This document shows positions 20,414 to 30,227 of a stretch of DNA of 64,000 nt, one piece after another (position 1 is the stretch's first letter; every line of letters starts with the position of its first letter). Origin of the DNA: Dactylis glomerata (Eukaryota; Streptophyta; Magnoliopsida; Poales; Poaceae); assembly GCA_007115705.1 (NCBI GenBank), contig QXEO01000879.1:1054001-1118000 (forward strand), in the 5' to 3' direction. The position numbers were made by a program, and so were the translations under genes. A model generated the notes under the pieces. That model made no database searches. It saw nothing but the letters and a program-made list of their open reading frames with translations, and had not been told where the DNA came from.

Positions 20414-21339
20414 TGTCGTCGTGGTGAAACAACATATGCCATGGGATGGCTTAAATGGGGGCCAAACTAGATGCTGGAGGATTCGGGAGAGGGGAATGAG
20501 CTAAAAAGCATGACAGAAAGGAACACAGATCTACCCAGGTTTGGGGCTCTCATAAGGAGATAACACCCCTACTCCTGCTCTACTGGTTATATATTTGGAT
20601 CGATGGAGTATACAACAATGGCGCTTCCAAGCTCTCAGCTAGAGGAGGAAGATGAACTGCTAAGTGTAGGAACACTCAGGGACCAACCCCCCACTAGGGC
20701 TCCCTGTGCCACCTTATATAGTGGTGGCCAGGGTTACAACGGTCACATGAGACCAGGAGACACCAACTACGCTCCAAACAGGACATGCTGACGATGGCTG
20801 AGACCCTTGACTTTGCCCCTGATTGCTCTCGATGGGACTCCACATCCCTGTACCTTGTACTTCTTGGACTGTGACCTTACCACTGTGAGGTAAGGACTGT
20901 ACTTGTGCACAGTGAGGGTTGGTAACCACCACTGTGCACCCTATCAACATGATCTCCCTCCATGCTTGGCAGAATCTCTCCTTGATTGCAGGGACAAGAC
21001 ACCTTGGTTGACTTATATATCTCGGATATGACCGTTGGCCATATCCTGGACCTATATGCCGGACCAACGACCTATGAAGGTCGGGTAATCCGGCCTCCCT
21101 GCTCCTGCACATCATATCAAATAAGTTAGGCTGGCATATCTATGCATATGCCGGCACTCCTCAACAAGTATCCCGGTTATACCGGCATATCTAAACAAGG
21201 GCTGGGATACACTTATATGCCGGTCTGGTTGACACTCTTATATTCCGGCCAGACCCCACCTTGGTCAACCGACATAAAGTCAACCATATTCCTTGTATCT
21301 TTCTAGTCTCTTGACCCTACCGGGGGTCATTCCCTGACA
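20414..21339 (-). repeat. A2 5' LTR (926 bp)
   Basis: The plus strand begins TGTCG and ends TGACA. The junction with B's LTR follows directly, and the homologous B sequence resumes at 21340. A minus-strand TATATAAG (20713-20720) is a suitable promoter TATA box. Confidence 0.85.
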
Positions 21340-23019
21340 TTCGAGGAGATCTTTGTGACCGCCTCGAGGAGCTGAACATCGTCATCTACTTTGCCGCGAC
21401 GGGAGATCGCCGGAGCACCGCCACCATCGACATCCGAGCACCACTGCCGTCGCCGGCCGACTTTTTCCGATGAGCTTCCCAGATCAGATCCCAGCCATCC
21501 ATCACGTTTTAGATCTGACGGCCACTAGGGCTGATCCGGGTGAAGGGGTACCGGCGAATCACGTGTCGCCACATCGCTGGGAATATTCCCGGAATATTCC
21601 TGTTTGGGTTTGATTTTTGTTTTAAAACACAGATTTGATGTGAATCTTAGAAAATTCATATCTCGAGTTCTATACGTCCAAATTTAGCAAACTTTGCGCC
21701 CAGGGATTCACAAAAATGTGTAGAATCTATTTCCAGCATCAAAATCTCATATAGTAGCTGTTTTAATTAGTGAATTGCTGCAAGCTTTAATCTTGTGTTT
21801 TGGTTATTAAAAATAGTTATAAAATTCTTTTTATAGTAAATCCTTTTGTTTTAGGTCCCTATGACATCCCTCAGTATTGTAGCATGGCCAAATTATTTTT
21901 GGTAACCTTTATATTACTTTTGTAACTTTAGTTTGTATATTTGTTCTAATTGGTGTGTTGTTGATGATTTAAGCTTTATAATAAACTCTAAAATTTTGAT
22001 CATGCCATCATGCATATAGTTAACAATAAGAGAACATGCTAAGTGTCCTTGTGGTGTTTAAAATACATATGCATGCATACTTTTCTTTTCATGATTGTTT
22101 TGTGATTGGTATGTGCTTATAATGCTATATTTCATGTGTAGATTGTGCTGAGTGCAACGAGTGTCTGTGTGACGAGTGCACCAACTCTTCTCCTCATCAA
22201 GGCAAGTGTCACCATGTTCCCTTGTCCTAATGAAAGTTTTGGTCTTGTAGCTTTTCTTGTAGAAGATGCATGAATAGGTGCTTTTATGTTTTTCTTATCT
22301 TTAACTTGCTAGTTTTTATGCTAAGTTTTTGTCTAGCTTGCTTAGCTTTGCATCTCCTAGTAGAATTGCTGCTGCTATAGGACTTTGCTTTTACACTTGT
22401 TGTGGGAAGGGTTAACACATATTTTTGGCTAAGTGTTGAAAACCTTGTTTTGCAAAACTTGATGTTGAAGTTGTTCAAGAATCTCCTCACCCCAATTTCT
22501 CTAAGTTAAAACTTGATGGGTGAACTTGGGTAATAAAAGGTCCTTCTGGACAAATTTTTGCTAAGGAAAATTTGAGTTTTACAAAGATAGGGAAAAAACT
22601 TGCTTTTGCTAAGTTAAACTCCACCCGGCCAAAAGCATATACGTGTAGGTGCCATTGAGTCCACCAAAGTGACATTTGCCAATACATTCAACGTATTGAC
22701 CCGCCGTGGCTGCAACGTATCATGTTGCAGATGGCTACTATGAAGATTGAAGATTGCTGCGCTACGGTCATGAGTCTTCGTCCAACACATCTGCCTGCGG
22801 AGCTTGAAGAAAAGAAGACTTGTAGTTTATTTTACTTAGTCATTTTTTTAGAGTTGTAATAAGTTTGTGGCTTTGTGCCTTATTGAGTTGTAAAAGACTA
22901 TGTTATTTGTGGATCAAGCATTGTAATAAAGACCTTTGTATTCTTGATATTTCATCTTGTAACTGTGTGTGCTAGCAGTCGATCCGGGACTAGCACAAGT
23001 AAAGCACAGGTACGCTACA
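21340..23019 (+). repeat. B 5' LTR, right-hand part
   Basis: Aligns with 42091-42988 plus 55648-56892 of the 3' LTR. It ends GGTACGCTACA, as does the 3' copy. It holds the uninterrupted form of D's target site (GAAAG at 22232-22236). About 464 bp present in the 3' LTR (55869-56332) is missing here, between 22457 and 22460. The remainder of this LTR lies beyond A2 and off the window. Confidence 0.88.
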
Positions 23020-23021
23020 GA

Positions 23022-23033
23022 TGGTATGAGAGC
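23022..23033 (+). other. B primer binding site (one mismatch)
   Basis: TGGTATGAGAGC, two bases inside the LTR end. It differs at one base from TGGTATCAGAGC, the initiator-tRNA(Met) complement seen in D. Confidence 0.7.
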
Positions 23034-23229
23034 AAAGTGTTGCCCTTAGGTTCGTGACCCTAGGATTGGACGAAAACCCTTAGGAAAATTTAGGGGTTGT
23101 TCTTCTCTTTGTTGCTAACACTTAGAAATAGTTTTGACTTCTAAGTTAGAAAAATCTCTTTAACTCTTTCAGCGCTTTTTCTAAGTCCCCTTCTCCTTTA
23201 ACTTACTAACTTAATGTTCCAACGTAAAG

Positions 23230-23985
23230 ATGTCAACCCTCCGCATCACCAAGCCCGGCAACTTCAAGAACTACAGCTTCGAAGAGCGCCTCATTGACGT
23301 CGTCACTGGCCTGTCCCTGCCTACCCCGTTCATCAGAGGGAGCGAGATGACCAAGTTTCACAAGAAGGGCGTCTGGGTCATCCACATCACACAGCCAGGA
23401 TGCGAGACAGAGCCGAAGACTGAAAATATCAAGTTCAAGACTTTTCACACCAACAAGAAGATAGGCGCCCAACTCCTCATGCAAGAACTGATAGCACGCC
23501 TCGGTGGACGACACTTCTCCGAGCTTCAGAACCACTATTCCCACCTCTACGGCCGACGTAACGAGAAGGGTATGGCCATCATGCTACCTGACGACGAGCA
23601 AGACCCCATGCGCATTCACCTCGCCGAGTTAGAGTACCTCGTTCGTGACGCCGAGGTTGAGATGGAGGAGGACAAGCAACACCAGGAGCAGGAGAAGAAG
23701 ATCAAGGAGATGGAGGAGAAGTTTGAGACTCAAGAGAAGCAGCGGAAGAGCCAAGAGAAGAGGATCCAAGCTAGGAAAAAAGATGTTAGAGAGCTGAAAC
23801 AGAAATTAGAGCGCACTGACTTCAAGCTTGAAGCGGACCATGACTTGATCGAGAAGCTGCGCGCCGACAAGAGGAAGCTTCAAGAGAAGGTCGACACCCT
23901 AACTGAAGAGCTGCAGGACTACAAGAGGCTACTCAAGGAGAATGGCTTCGATGTTGAAGAGGTGGAAGTCATCATGGAAGATTAG
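23230..23985 (+). CDS. B ORF0: coiled-coil protein upstream of gag
   Basis: An intact 251-codon ORF from ATG at 23230 to TAG at 23983. Residues about 1-130 look globular (F-K-N-Y-S-F-E-E-R-L-I-D-V-V ... G-V-W-V-I-H-I ... A-Q-L-L-M-Q-E-L-I-A-R-L). Residues about 135-245 are a strongly charged, heptad-rich coiled coil (Glu/Lys/Gln), with a short acidic end. No retroviral motif is present. D has an ORF of the same layout at the same place, with low sequence identity. Extra ORFs before gag are known in some plant chromoviruses, but I cannot assign a function. It is the only intact protein gene left in B. Confidence 0.7.
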   Translation: MSTLRITKPGNFKNYSFEERLIDVVTGLSLPTPFIRGSEMTKFHKKGVWVIHITQPGCETEPKTENIKFKTFHTNKKIGAQLLMQELIARLGGRHFSELQNHYSHLYGRRNEKGMAIMLPDDEQDPMRIHLAELEYLVRDAEVEMEEDKQHQEQEKKIKEMEEKFETQEKQRKSQEKRIQARKKDVRELKQKLERTDFKLEADHDLIEKLRADKRKLQEKVDTLTEELQDYKRLLKENGFDVEEVEVIMED

Positions 23986-24261
23986 AGTAGTTAGATAGAC
24001 TGCCACACCTTATCCTTGAGTTTGCGTTTATGCCCGTGACCGCTTGTGGTATAGCATTAGACATTGTATCCCTTTAGACTTAAACGTTTGCGTACATTCA
24101 AACAATTTGTTAGTTGTTTATTGCTTGATTGGTTGAGGTTTCTCCTATGCTTGCGTATGTTGTGTTGTGTTCTTTTAAGGATTGTTTTTGCATATGGGTA
24201 GGAAACTTTATTCCGTCAGACTATCTCTAAGTCTAACCTCACCTATTTCCAAACCCAACAG

Positions 24262-24277
24262 ATGCCTCCTCATCGCG
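24262..24277 (+). pseudogene. B gag, first codons before C insertion
   Basis: ATG-CCT-CCT-CAT-CGC-G, then C begins. The frame resumes at 40600 after C and its TCGCG duplication. The ATG is preceded by AACCCAACAG, which resembles a 3' splice site. D's gag starts similarly (M-P-P). Confidence 0.75.
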
Positions 24278-25711
24278 TGATACGTCTCAAATGTATCTAT
24301 AATTTTTGATGCTCCATGCTTATTTTTACACCATTTGCCTTGTGTTTCCTTACACTTCGTGGCGTTTTTATGCAATTTCCGGAACTAACCTATTGACAAG
24401 ATGCCATAGTGCCAGTTCCCAGTTTTTTGCTATTTTTGTGTTTCAGAAAAGCTATAAAGGAAATATTCTCGGAATTGGACGAAACAAGTTCCAGAACTCC
24501 TATTTTTCCCGGAAGCTTCCAGAGGACCGAAAGAGAGCCGAAGGGGGGCCAGGGGCCAGCCTCACACCAGGTGGGCGCGGCCTAGCCCCTGGCCGCGCCC
24601 CCTAGGTGTGAGGAGCCCCTGGCAGCCCCCGATGACGCCCCTTCGCCTATATAAAACCTCGGGACAGAAAACCCTAGAGGGGTTGGCAATTTTCCAGAAA
24701 GAGTTCTGCAGCTCCGCCGCCGCCGTTGACAAATTTCGGGGGACAGAAGTCTCTGTTCCGGCACCCTGCCGGGATGGGGAAGTGCCCCCGGAGCCATCTC
24801 CATCGGTCTCCATCGCCATCTCCACCGTCTCCATCGACCTCACCGCCATCTCCATCAACCTTGCTGTCTCCTATGATGAGGAGGGAGTAGTTCACCCCCG
24901 GGACTGAGGGCTCTACCGGTAGCTATGTGGTTCAGCTCTCTCTCCCATGATGTGATATTTATGTGATCGTGAGCTTTGTATCTAGTTGAATTGGTAGATG
25001 TTATTATTCAGATATTATGCTACTCCTATGCCTTATTATTATACTCTCCGGAGATACCTCGTATCATGGTGTAAAGGTGACTAGTGTGTGCATCATGTGT
25101 ATCTTTTTGGTTAATGTCTCTATGAAATGTTGGTGTTTTTTGGAACCATCTAGTGCGTTCACGGTGATAGTGTGGGACAATCTAGTTTGGGTACATACGG
25201 ACTTTGAGGAGTGCTTTGTAGCCCTACGCATGATTAGTGTTCGTTTTCCATTGGAGAATTGTTTTGAGTTGCATATGGATGATAGTGTCTATTGGTTCAA
25301 TTATGTTATATTTGTTGAGAGTGTGTCCACTAGTGAAAGTATGATCCCTAGGCCTTGTTTCCAAGCATTGCACACCATTTACTTACTATTTTGTTACATG
25401 TTTGCTCGTAGCGACATTTATTTCAGATCACATTTGCTACTCATAATTATCACTACTACTTGTATTTCACTATCTCTTCGCCAAACTAGTGCACCTATAC
25501 ATCTGACAAGTGTATTGGGTGTGTTGGGGACACAAGAGACTTTTTGTATCGTAATTGCAGGGTTGCTTAAGAGGGATAACTTTGACTTCTTCCTCCCTGA
25601 GTTCAATAAACCTTGGGTGATCCACTTAAGGGAAACTTGCTGCTGCTCTACAAACCTCTGCACTTGGAGGCCCAACACTGTCTACAAGAACAGACGCGTG
25701 CGTAGACATCA
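24278..25711 (+). repeat. C 5' LTR (1,434 bp)
   Basis: Starts TGATACGTCTCAAATG, ends GCGTAGACATCA. TATA box TATATAAAA at 24648-24656, followed by a GC-rich leader. The ORF reading through 25017-25856 is LTR sequence and not a gene. Confidence 0.92.
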
Positions 25712-25721
25712 AGCTATTTTC

Positions 25722-25738
25722 TGGCGCCATTGCCGGGA
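25722..25738 (+). other. C primer binding site
   Basis: TGGCGCCATTGCCGGGA, 10 nt after the LTR end. The same arrangement occurs in F. TGGCGCC-type sites are usual in Athila/Tat elements. Confidence 0.7.
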
Positions 25739-25845
25739 AGGTAAGGGAAAAGGTACTCGCATCCTCCTGTGTGAGTACTTGGAGTTATTTCCTTTAGATT
25801 CTGCAATTACATCTTCTTGTTTCTTGTTTTCACTAGTTAGGCTTA

Positions 25846-26874
25846 ATGGAAAATAAAGAGTTCTTTAGTCTTTTTTCTGAGTTTAGATTTGAAGAGAAAA
25901 TTGAAAAACCTTTGGAGCTTATTTTGCATAGCAATGTTATTAGTATGAATGCTTTGAATCCCGTTATTGCTAATGCTATGGAAAAGTCTAAGCTTGGGGA
26001 AGCTGGTTTTGTTAAGTATGATATTTTTAGTCCCCTAGCTTTAGTGGAGAAAGTTTGCTCTGATGATATTTTATCTCCCATATGTGATGTTTCTAATGAT
26101 GCTTGTGCTCCTCATCCTTTTAAAATACCTACAAAGATTGTTGAACATGTTATGAATAACCGCTATTCAGGAGATGGAACAGTCCCTCCGGGTGATCATT
26201 TACTCTTTATACAAGAATTATGCGAGTTGTTCAAGTGTGCAGGTATTCCATCATGCCAAGTTAAGAGGAAGCTAGTCTCTTATTTATTGAAGGGTAGAGC
26301 TGCGGAGTGGTATCGACTGCTCCAAGATGGTCCATCTATTGAGTGGGAGGAAATTGTACCTCTCTTTTATTCCAAGTTTTATCCTCCAAGTGAAATTCAT
26401 AAAGATCGTAATCAGATATATAACTTTTGGCCTCATGAGGGAGAAAGCATTTCCCAAACGTGGGGAAGATTGAAGTTACTAATGCATAAATGTCCTATTC
26501 ATGATCTTCCCCATAATATTGTTATTAATAATTTTTATGCAAGGCTTTCAAGATATTACAAGGACTATCTAGATGCATGCTTCGATGGGTCTTTCACAAG
26601 CAAGGATGTCGACACCAAGTGGGGTCTGCTTGAAACAATTCAAAACAATATTGAAGGTTGGGATAGCGACAAAGGTAAAGGATCAGGTATGAATTACGAG
26701 TTTGATTGCATTAAGTCTTTCGCTGAAACTGCTAATTTTCAAGAGCTTAGTGCTAAATATGGTCTTGATCCTCAAATTATGGTTGATTGCTTTAAAGCCT
26801 TTGCTTCCCATATGAATGTTCCTAAAGGAAATGGGGACGTGTATCATGAACCTTTTAAGGACACTTGCATATAA
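25846..26874 (+). pseudogene. C gag core
   Basis: ATG at 25846 (M-E-N-K-E-F-F-S-L-F) opens a 342-codon segment. A retrotransposon gag core lies at residues about 140-250: L-K-G-R-A-A-E-W-Y-R-L-L, W-E-E-I-V-P-L-F, K-F-Y-P-P-S, then H-E-G-E-S-I-S-Q-T-W-G-R-L-K. It ends at TAA (26872-26874), but the same frame continues open for 487 codons after that stop, so I treat the TAA as a mutation in one longer protein. It would form virus-like particles that could be supplied with enzymes in trans. Confidence 0.8.
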
Positions 26875-28338
26875 AGTGATATTGTTATTGATGATTGCAA
26901 TAAACATGCTCAAACTTCTAAAAGTACTATTTCTTATAAGCATGTTAATTTTTGTGGAATACATAGACCTTGTGAACAGAGTTACAAAAAGGAAGATTAT
27001 TGCACCACCCACGCAAATGAAGAAACCAGTATGTGGCTTAAGGATCTAGGTGTGCTTGGTGAAAGGGTTTGTGAGCTTTATCCTTTTCTATGTGAATTTT
27101 GTGGTGAAAAGGGGCACTTTAATTTTCAATGCCCAATTAATCGAACGAGTACCGCAGATTTGTATTGTGATGATAAAATTACTTTCAATCGGTATGATGT
27201 GCTTACTTTGTTTCTGAATTGTGAAGAGATATCTAGAAAGATTGCTTTGGTAGACATGAATGATGTTGATATTAATAGCACCCTTTGTGGTTGTCGTCTC
27301 TATTGCGCTAAAGATTGCCTCGCAAATACTTACTTACAATATTTTATAAAACATGATGTTTTGCCAAGCTATGACATGACTAATAGATGTTTAGATATTA
27401 TTAATAGAGAGGAGGAATCCTCCAAAGTTTCTTCTGTTGTTTCTGTCAGCAAACCAGATTATGTGGAGAAGATGCCCTTCAAGTCTCTCCCTCCTAAAGG
27501 AGAGAGTAAGAAGAGTAAGAAGAAGAAGAAGAAGAAGAAGAGGAGTAAAAGGCAAGAGGACACGGTATCTTCCCCTGAGCGTTATGATCCTGCTATTGAT
27601 TATGATAATTCTGATTGGGATGATGTTCCTATGCCTGTTACCTATGTTAGTGATCATGATTGGGAAAAGCACTCTACCTTTGATATTGAAAATCTTTTTG
27701 GTACCAATTCTAAGGTTAATAATTGTTGTACCATTAGTGCTATCCATGTTCCTTCTTATGATGATATGTTTGATGAGTATGCTTTGCGAAATAGCCGTTC
27801 TCTAGCTTGTGTTGATACTAAACCTCTAGTTTATGATGGTTATGACGATGAGTATAATATTTTCAGTTCACCTACTTTTGAGGATAAAAATAGTTATGAT
27901 TACAATAGGCCTCCTATTTTTGATGATTATGGTGATGAGAATAATTATTTTGTTGAATCTGCTCCTACTCCAATTGTTCATGTGGGGAGTATTAATCCTT
28001 TCATGCATGTGGCTCATGATAGGGATGCTTTATGTGATAGTTATATTGTTAATTCTATTCATGATGGTACTGAAAGTTATTATGAGAGAGGGAAACATGG
28101 TTTGATGGATCTCAATATTGAGTTTCCCCTCTTTATGTTGCGATTCTTGAATTTGTACTTGTTTTGCCTTCGTATGCTTTTTGCTTTGCGCTTTCATGAC
28201 TTGTCTCTTTACAAGACTATTTTTCATAGGAAGTGGTTTAGATTTAAATGTGTTTCATATTTGCTTTTTGATGCTCCCTCTTGCTTCAAGTTCTTATATA
28301 GCGCATTTGCCTTAAGCTCTTTTATGGCGCCTATATGA
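26875..28338 (+). pseudogene. C gag continuation: zinc knuckle and long acidic tail
   Basis: Same frame as the gag core, after TAA. A Cys-rich stretch precedes the knuckle C-E-F-C-G-E-K-G-H-F-N-F-Q-C (27100-27141, CX2CX4HX4C), the nucleic-acid-binding part of gag. A second Cys cluster (C-G-C-R-L-Y-C-A-K-D-C) follows near 27286-27318. Next are a poly-Lys run coded by an AAG microsatellite (27508-27550) and about 200 residues rich in Asp, Tyr, Asn and Ser, then a hydrophobic/aromatic C-terminus ending at TGA 28336-28338. Where protease and RT would be expected there is only this acidic tail, which I do not recognise. Confidence 0.7.
27508..27550 (+). repeat. AAG microsatellite within C's ORF
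   Basis: AAGAAGAGTAAG followed by an uninterrupted AAG run, encoding a Lys-rich tract and keeping the frame open. Confidence 0.85.
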
Positions 28339-28355
28339 GCATCTTTGCAAATTAT

Positions 28356-28405
28356 TGCGCCTAGCTCAAAGGCGTTAAAGAAAAGCACTCTTGGGAGATA
28401 ACCCA
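28356..28405 (+). other. Conserved 50-bp block after C's ORF
   Basis: Begins TGCGCCTAGCTCAAAGG and ends GAGATAACCCA. It differs at one position from 60096-60145 in F, although the flanks have diverged. It is non-coding and starts 17 bp after the stop in C and 11 bp after the stop in F. Confidence 0.75.
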
Positions 28406-28483
28406 TTGTTTATTTTCAGTAATTTTTCTTTTATTTGAGTCTTGGAAGTTATTACTACTGTAATAACCACTCCTTATCCTTTA

Positions 28484-30227
28484 CTAGCTGGATACCCGTG
28501 CGTTGCCACGGTATTTCTATTTTTATCTTTTACGTAAATGTGACTCAAGTGCAATTTCATGTGTAAAAATATGTGTATATCTAAAGTTCAAACATTGCTA
28601 TGGAACAATAATGCAACAAGTATTTTTAAAAGTTATCATCCTATTTTTACGAATAAATTTATCTCTTCCTTGCCAGGTCATCACAAATTTCTAATTTTTT
28701 TAATGTCTTCATTCTACTACATCCGCACCTCACGAAGAGGACAAAATTTGCTTGGCTTTGTCCTTGCTCGTTTCAGTGACTCAACCTTTTTCTCATCCTT
28801 CTATTTTATTTCTCTAATATCGTGTGCTTTTTCTCTTTATTTGATGGGTCTATAATGTTGTTGATATCACTTTCTGCAATAGCATGCGGCAAAAAGCCAA
28901 AATCACAACATTCATCTTCTCACCACAATGACGGATAAAATATGATATAATTTTGATTATAACTTGAAACATCCAGGTTGTACTTTAATCTCGCATAACC
29001 ATTGCTATAATTTTCTATCTAAACGAAACAAATTGTAAGACACAATCTGCAATGCATTATTTTATACTGAAGTTGTGATAATAAGAGGGTTGGCTATGTC
29101 TGTCAGAGACTCAGTTGAGCAAAGTGGTACATTGACAATTATTCCCATCTTCAAGTTAAATTTATCTAACTTGTCGATTACCAATTCAGTATAACACATG
29201 TAACTTACATCATCTTATAATTCCACTGCCTGTCAATCGTTGGAGCTAAGCATCATAATTTCTTCAACACAAAAGTTGTTTAGCTTGCCAATTACCAATT
29301 CAGTACATTCCACTGCATGTCACTCTTTGCAGCTAAGACATCATAGTTGTTATAGATTTTCTTCAACACAAAAGTAGTTCTTCTTGTACATTATTTTGAT
29401 GTACTGCTTAGGACATAGCGCCTCTAGTTTTCTCTAGAGATACAACATATCTCTGTCATATTCTTTCACAAACCATACTGACAAAAGAAAATTCAGAAAC
29501 TAGATGAAGGCTGGAAGAACACTGCATCAGTGGCGACCAAGATCTACAGTACATAGTATAATTCTCCACCTCTGCTTAGTCTTCTTTTCCTCCCAGCTAG
29601 CACGGTGATACGATTGATGTCTATCGTTTGTCCAGGTAGTACTCCTATGTCGCGAGCATTGGCTCCTTCCATCCGTCGAACGGGCAGACAGGCTATCACC
29701 ATTGCGGCAGAGACAGCAGAGAGCCTGCACGTCATCCTCTTCCCTTCCTCGCGCGCGGCCACATCCTCGCCTTCCTCCTCCTTGCCCGCCTCCTCCAAGA
29801 TCGTCCGAGGCTGACCCCAGGCACGTGAGGCCACATCCCTGCCTTCCTCCTCCAAGATCGTTCGAGGCTACCCTGGGCAGATGGGCGGCGCGGAGGGCCT
29901 CCTTCTTGGAGGCGGACGCGGGGCAAAGGGGCAGGGCGGAGGTCCCCCTACCTGCCGGCAGATCGACCAAGGGCATAGGGGATCGAGGATCTCTTGCTCC
30001 TCCTGCTCGGCGGCGCACGCGAGAACAAAAGGAGAGGGGACAGAGAAGAGACCGCAGATGATTTTTCTTGGCCGGTCTTTTTCATTGCGTGGTCGACCGA
30101 TTTTCAGGACAACGCGGGATGGACGACATACGATTCGTGTTCGGTTTCGATCCGGTTTTTAAAACGGACGAAACGGCTTTTTTACGTACCACACCATCAC
30201 GGCTTCAAGCCGTATTATTAGTAAAGA
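28484..30227 (-). mobile_element. Helitron C (non-autonomous, 1,744 bp)
   Basis: On the minus strand it starts TCTTTACTAATAATACGGC and ends with a hairpin (CCGTG...CACGG) and CTAG. It sits between A (28483) and T (30228). The corresponding site in F (about 60205-60240) is uninterrupted. A GC-rich stretch at 29540-30060 reads on both strands as low-complexity ORFs and may be a captured gene fragment; no known domain was seen. No Rep/helicase. Confidence 0.8.

Larger units (their letters stand above)
6568..21339 (-). mobile_element. A2: minus-strand Ty3/gypsy element, broken by A1 and CACTA-1
   Basis: From 21339 leftward: an LTR, a primer binding site, gag, protease (split by CACTA-1) and the N-terminal half of RT, where A1 is inserted. 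The rest lies beyond A1, outside the window. A2 sits in B's 5' LTR. Its right flank TTCGA (21340-21344) is the expected TSD, and the uninterrupted site in B's 3' LTR is at 42091 (TTCCA). The whole gag-PR-RT stretch keeps one frame once CACTA-1 and one ACT copy are ignored. It is interrupted only by TAG codons at 19165-19167, 19000-19002, 18814-18816, 17776-17778 and 7058-7060. Confidence 0.9.

Noticed and set aside
25017..25856. 279-codon ORF in C's 5' LTR, and its counterpart at 39900-40922.
   Set aside because: It lies fully or mostly in LTR sequence; the second one only appears longer because it runs across the TSD into B's gag.
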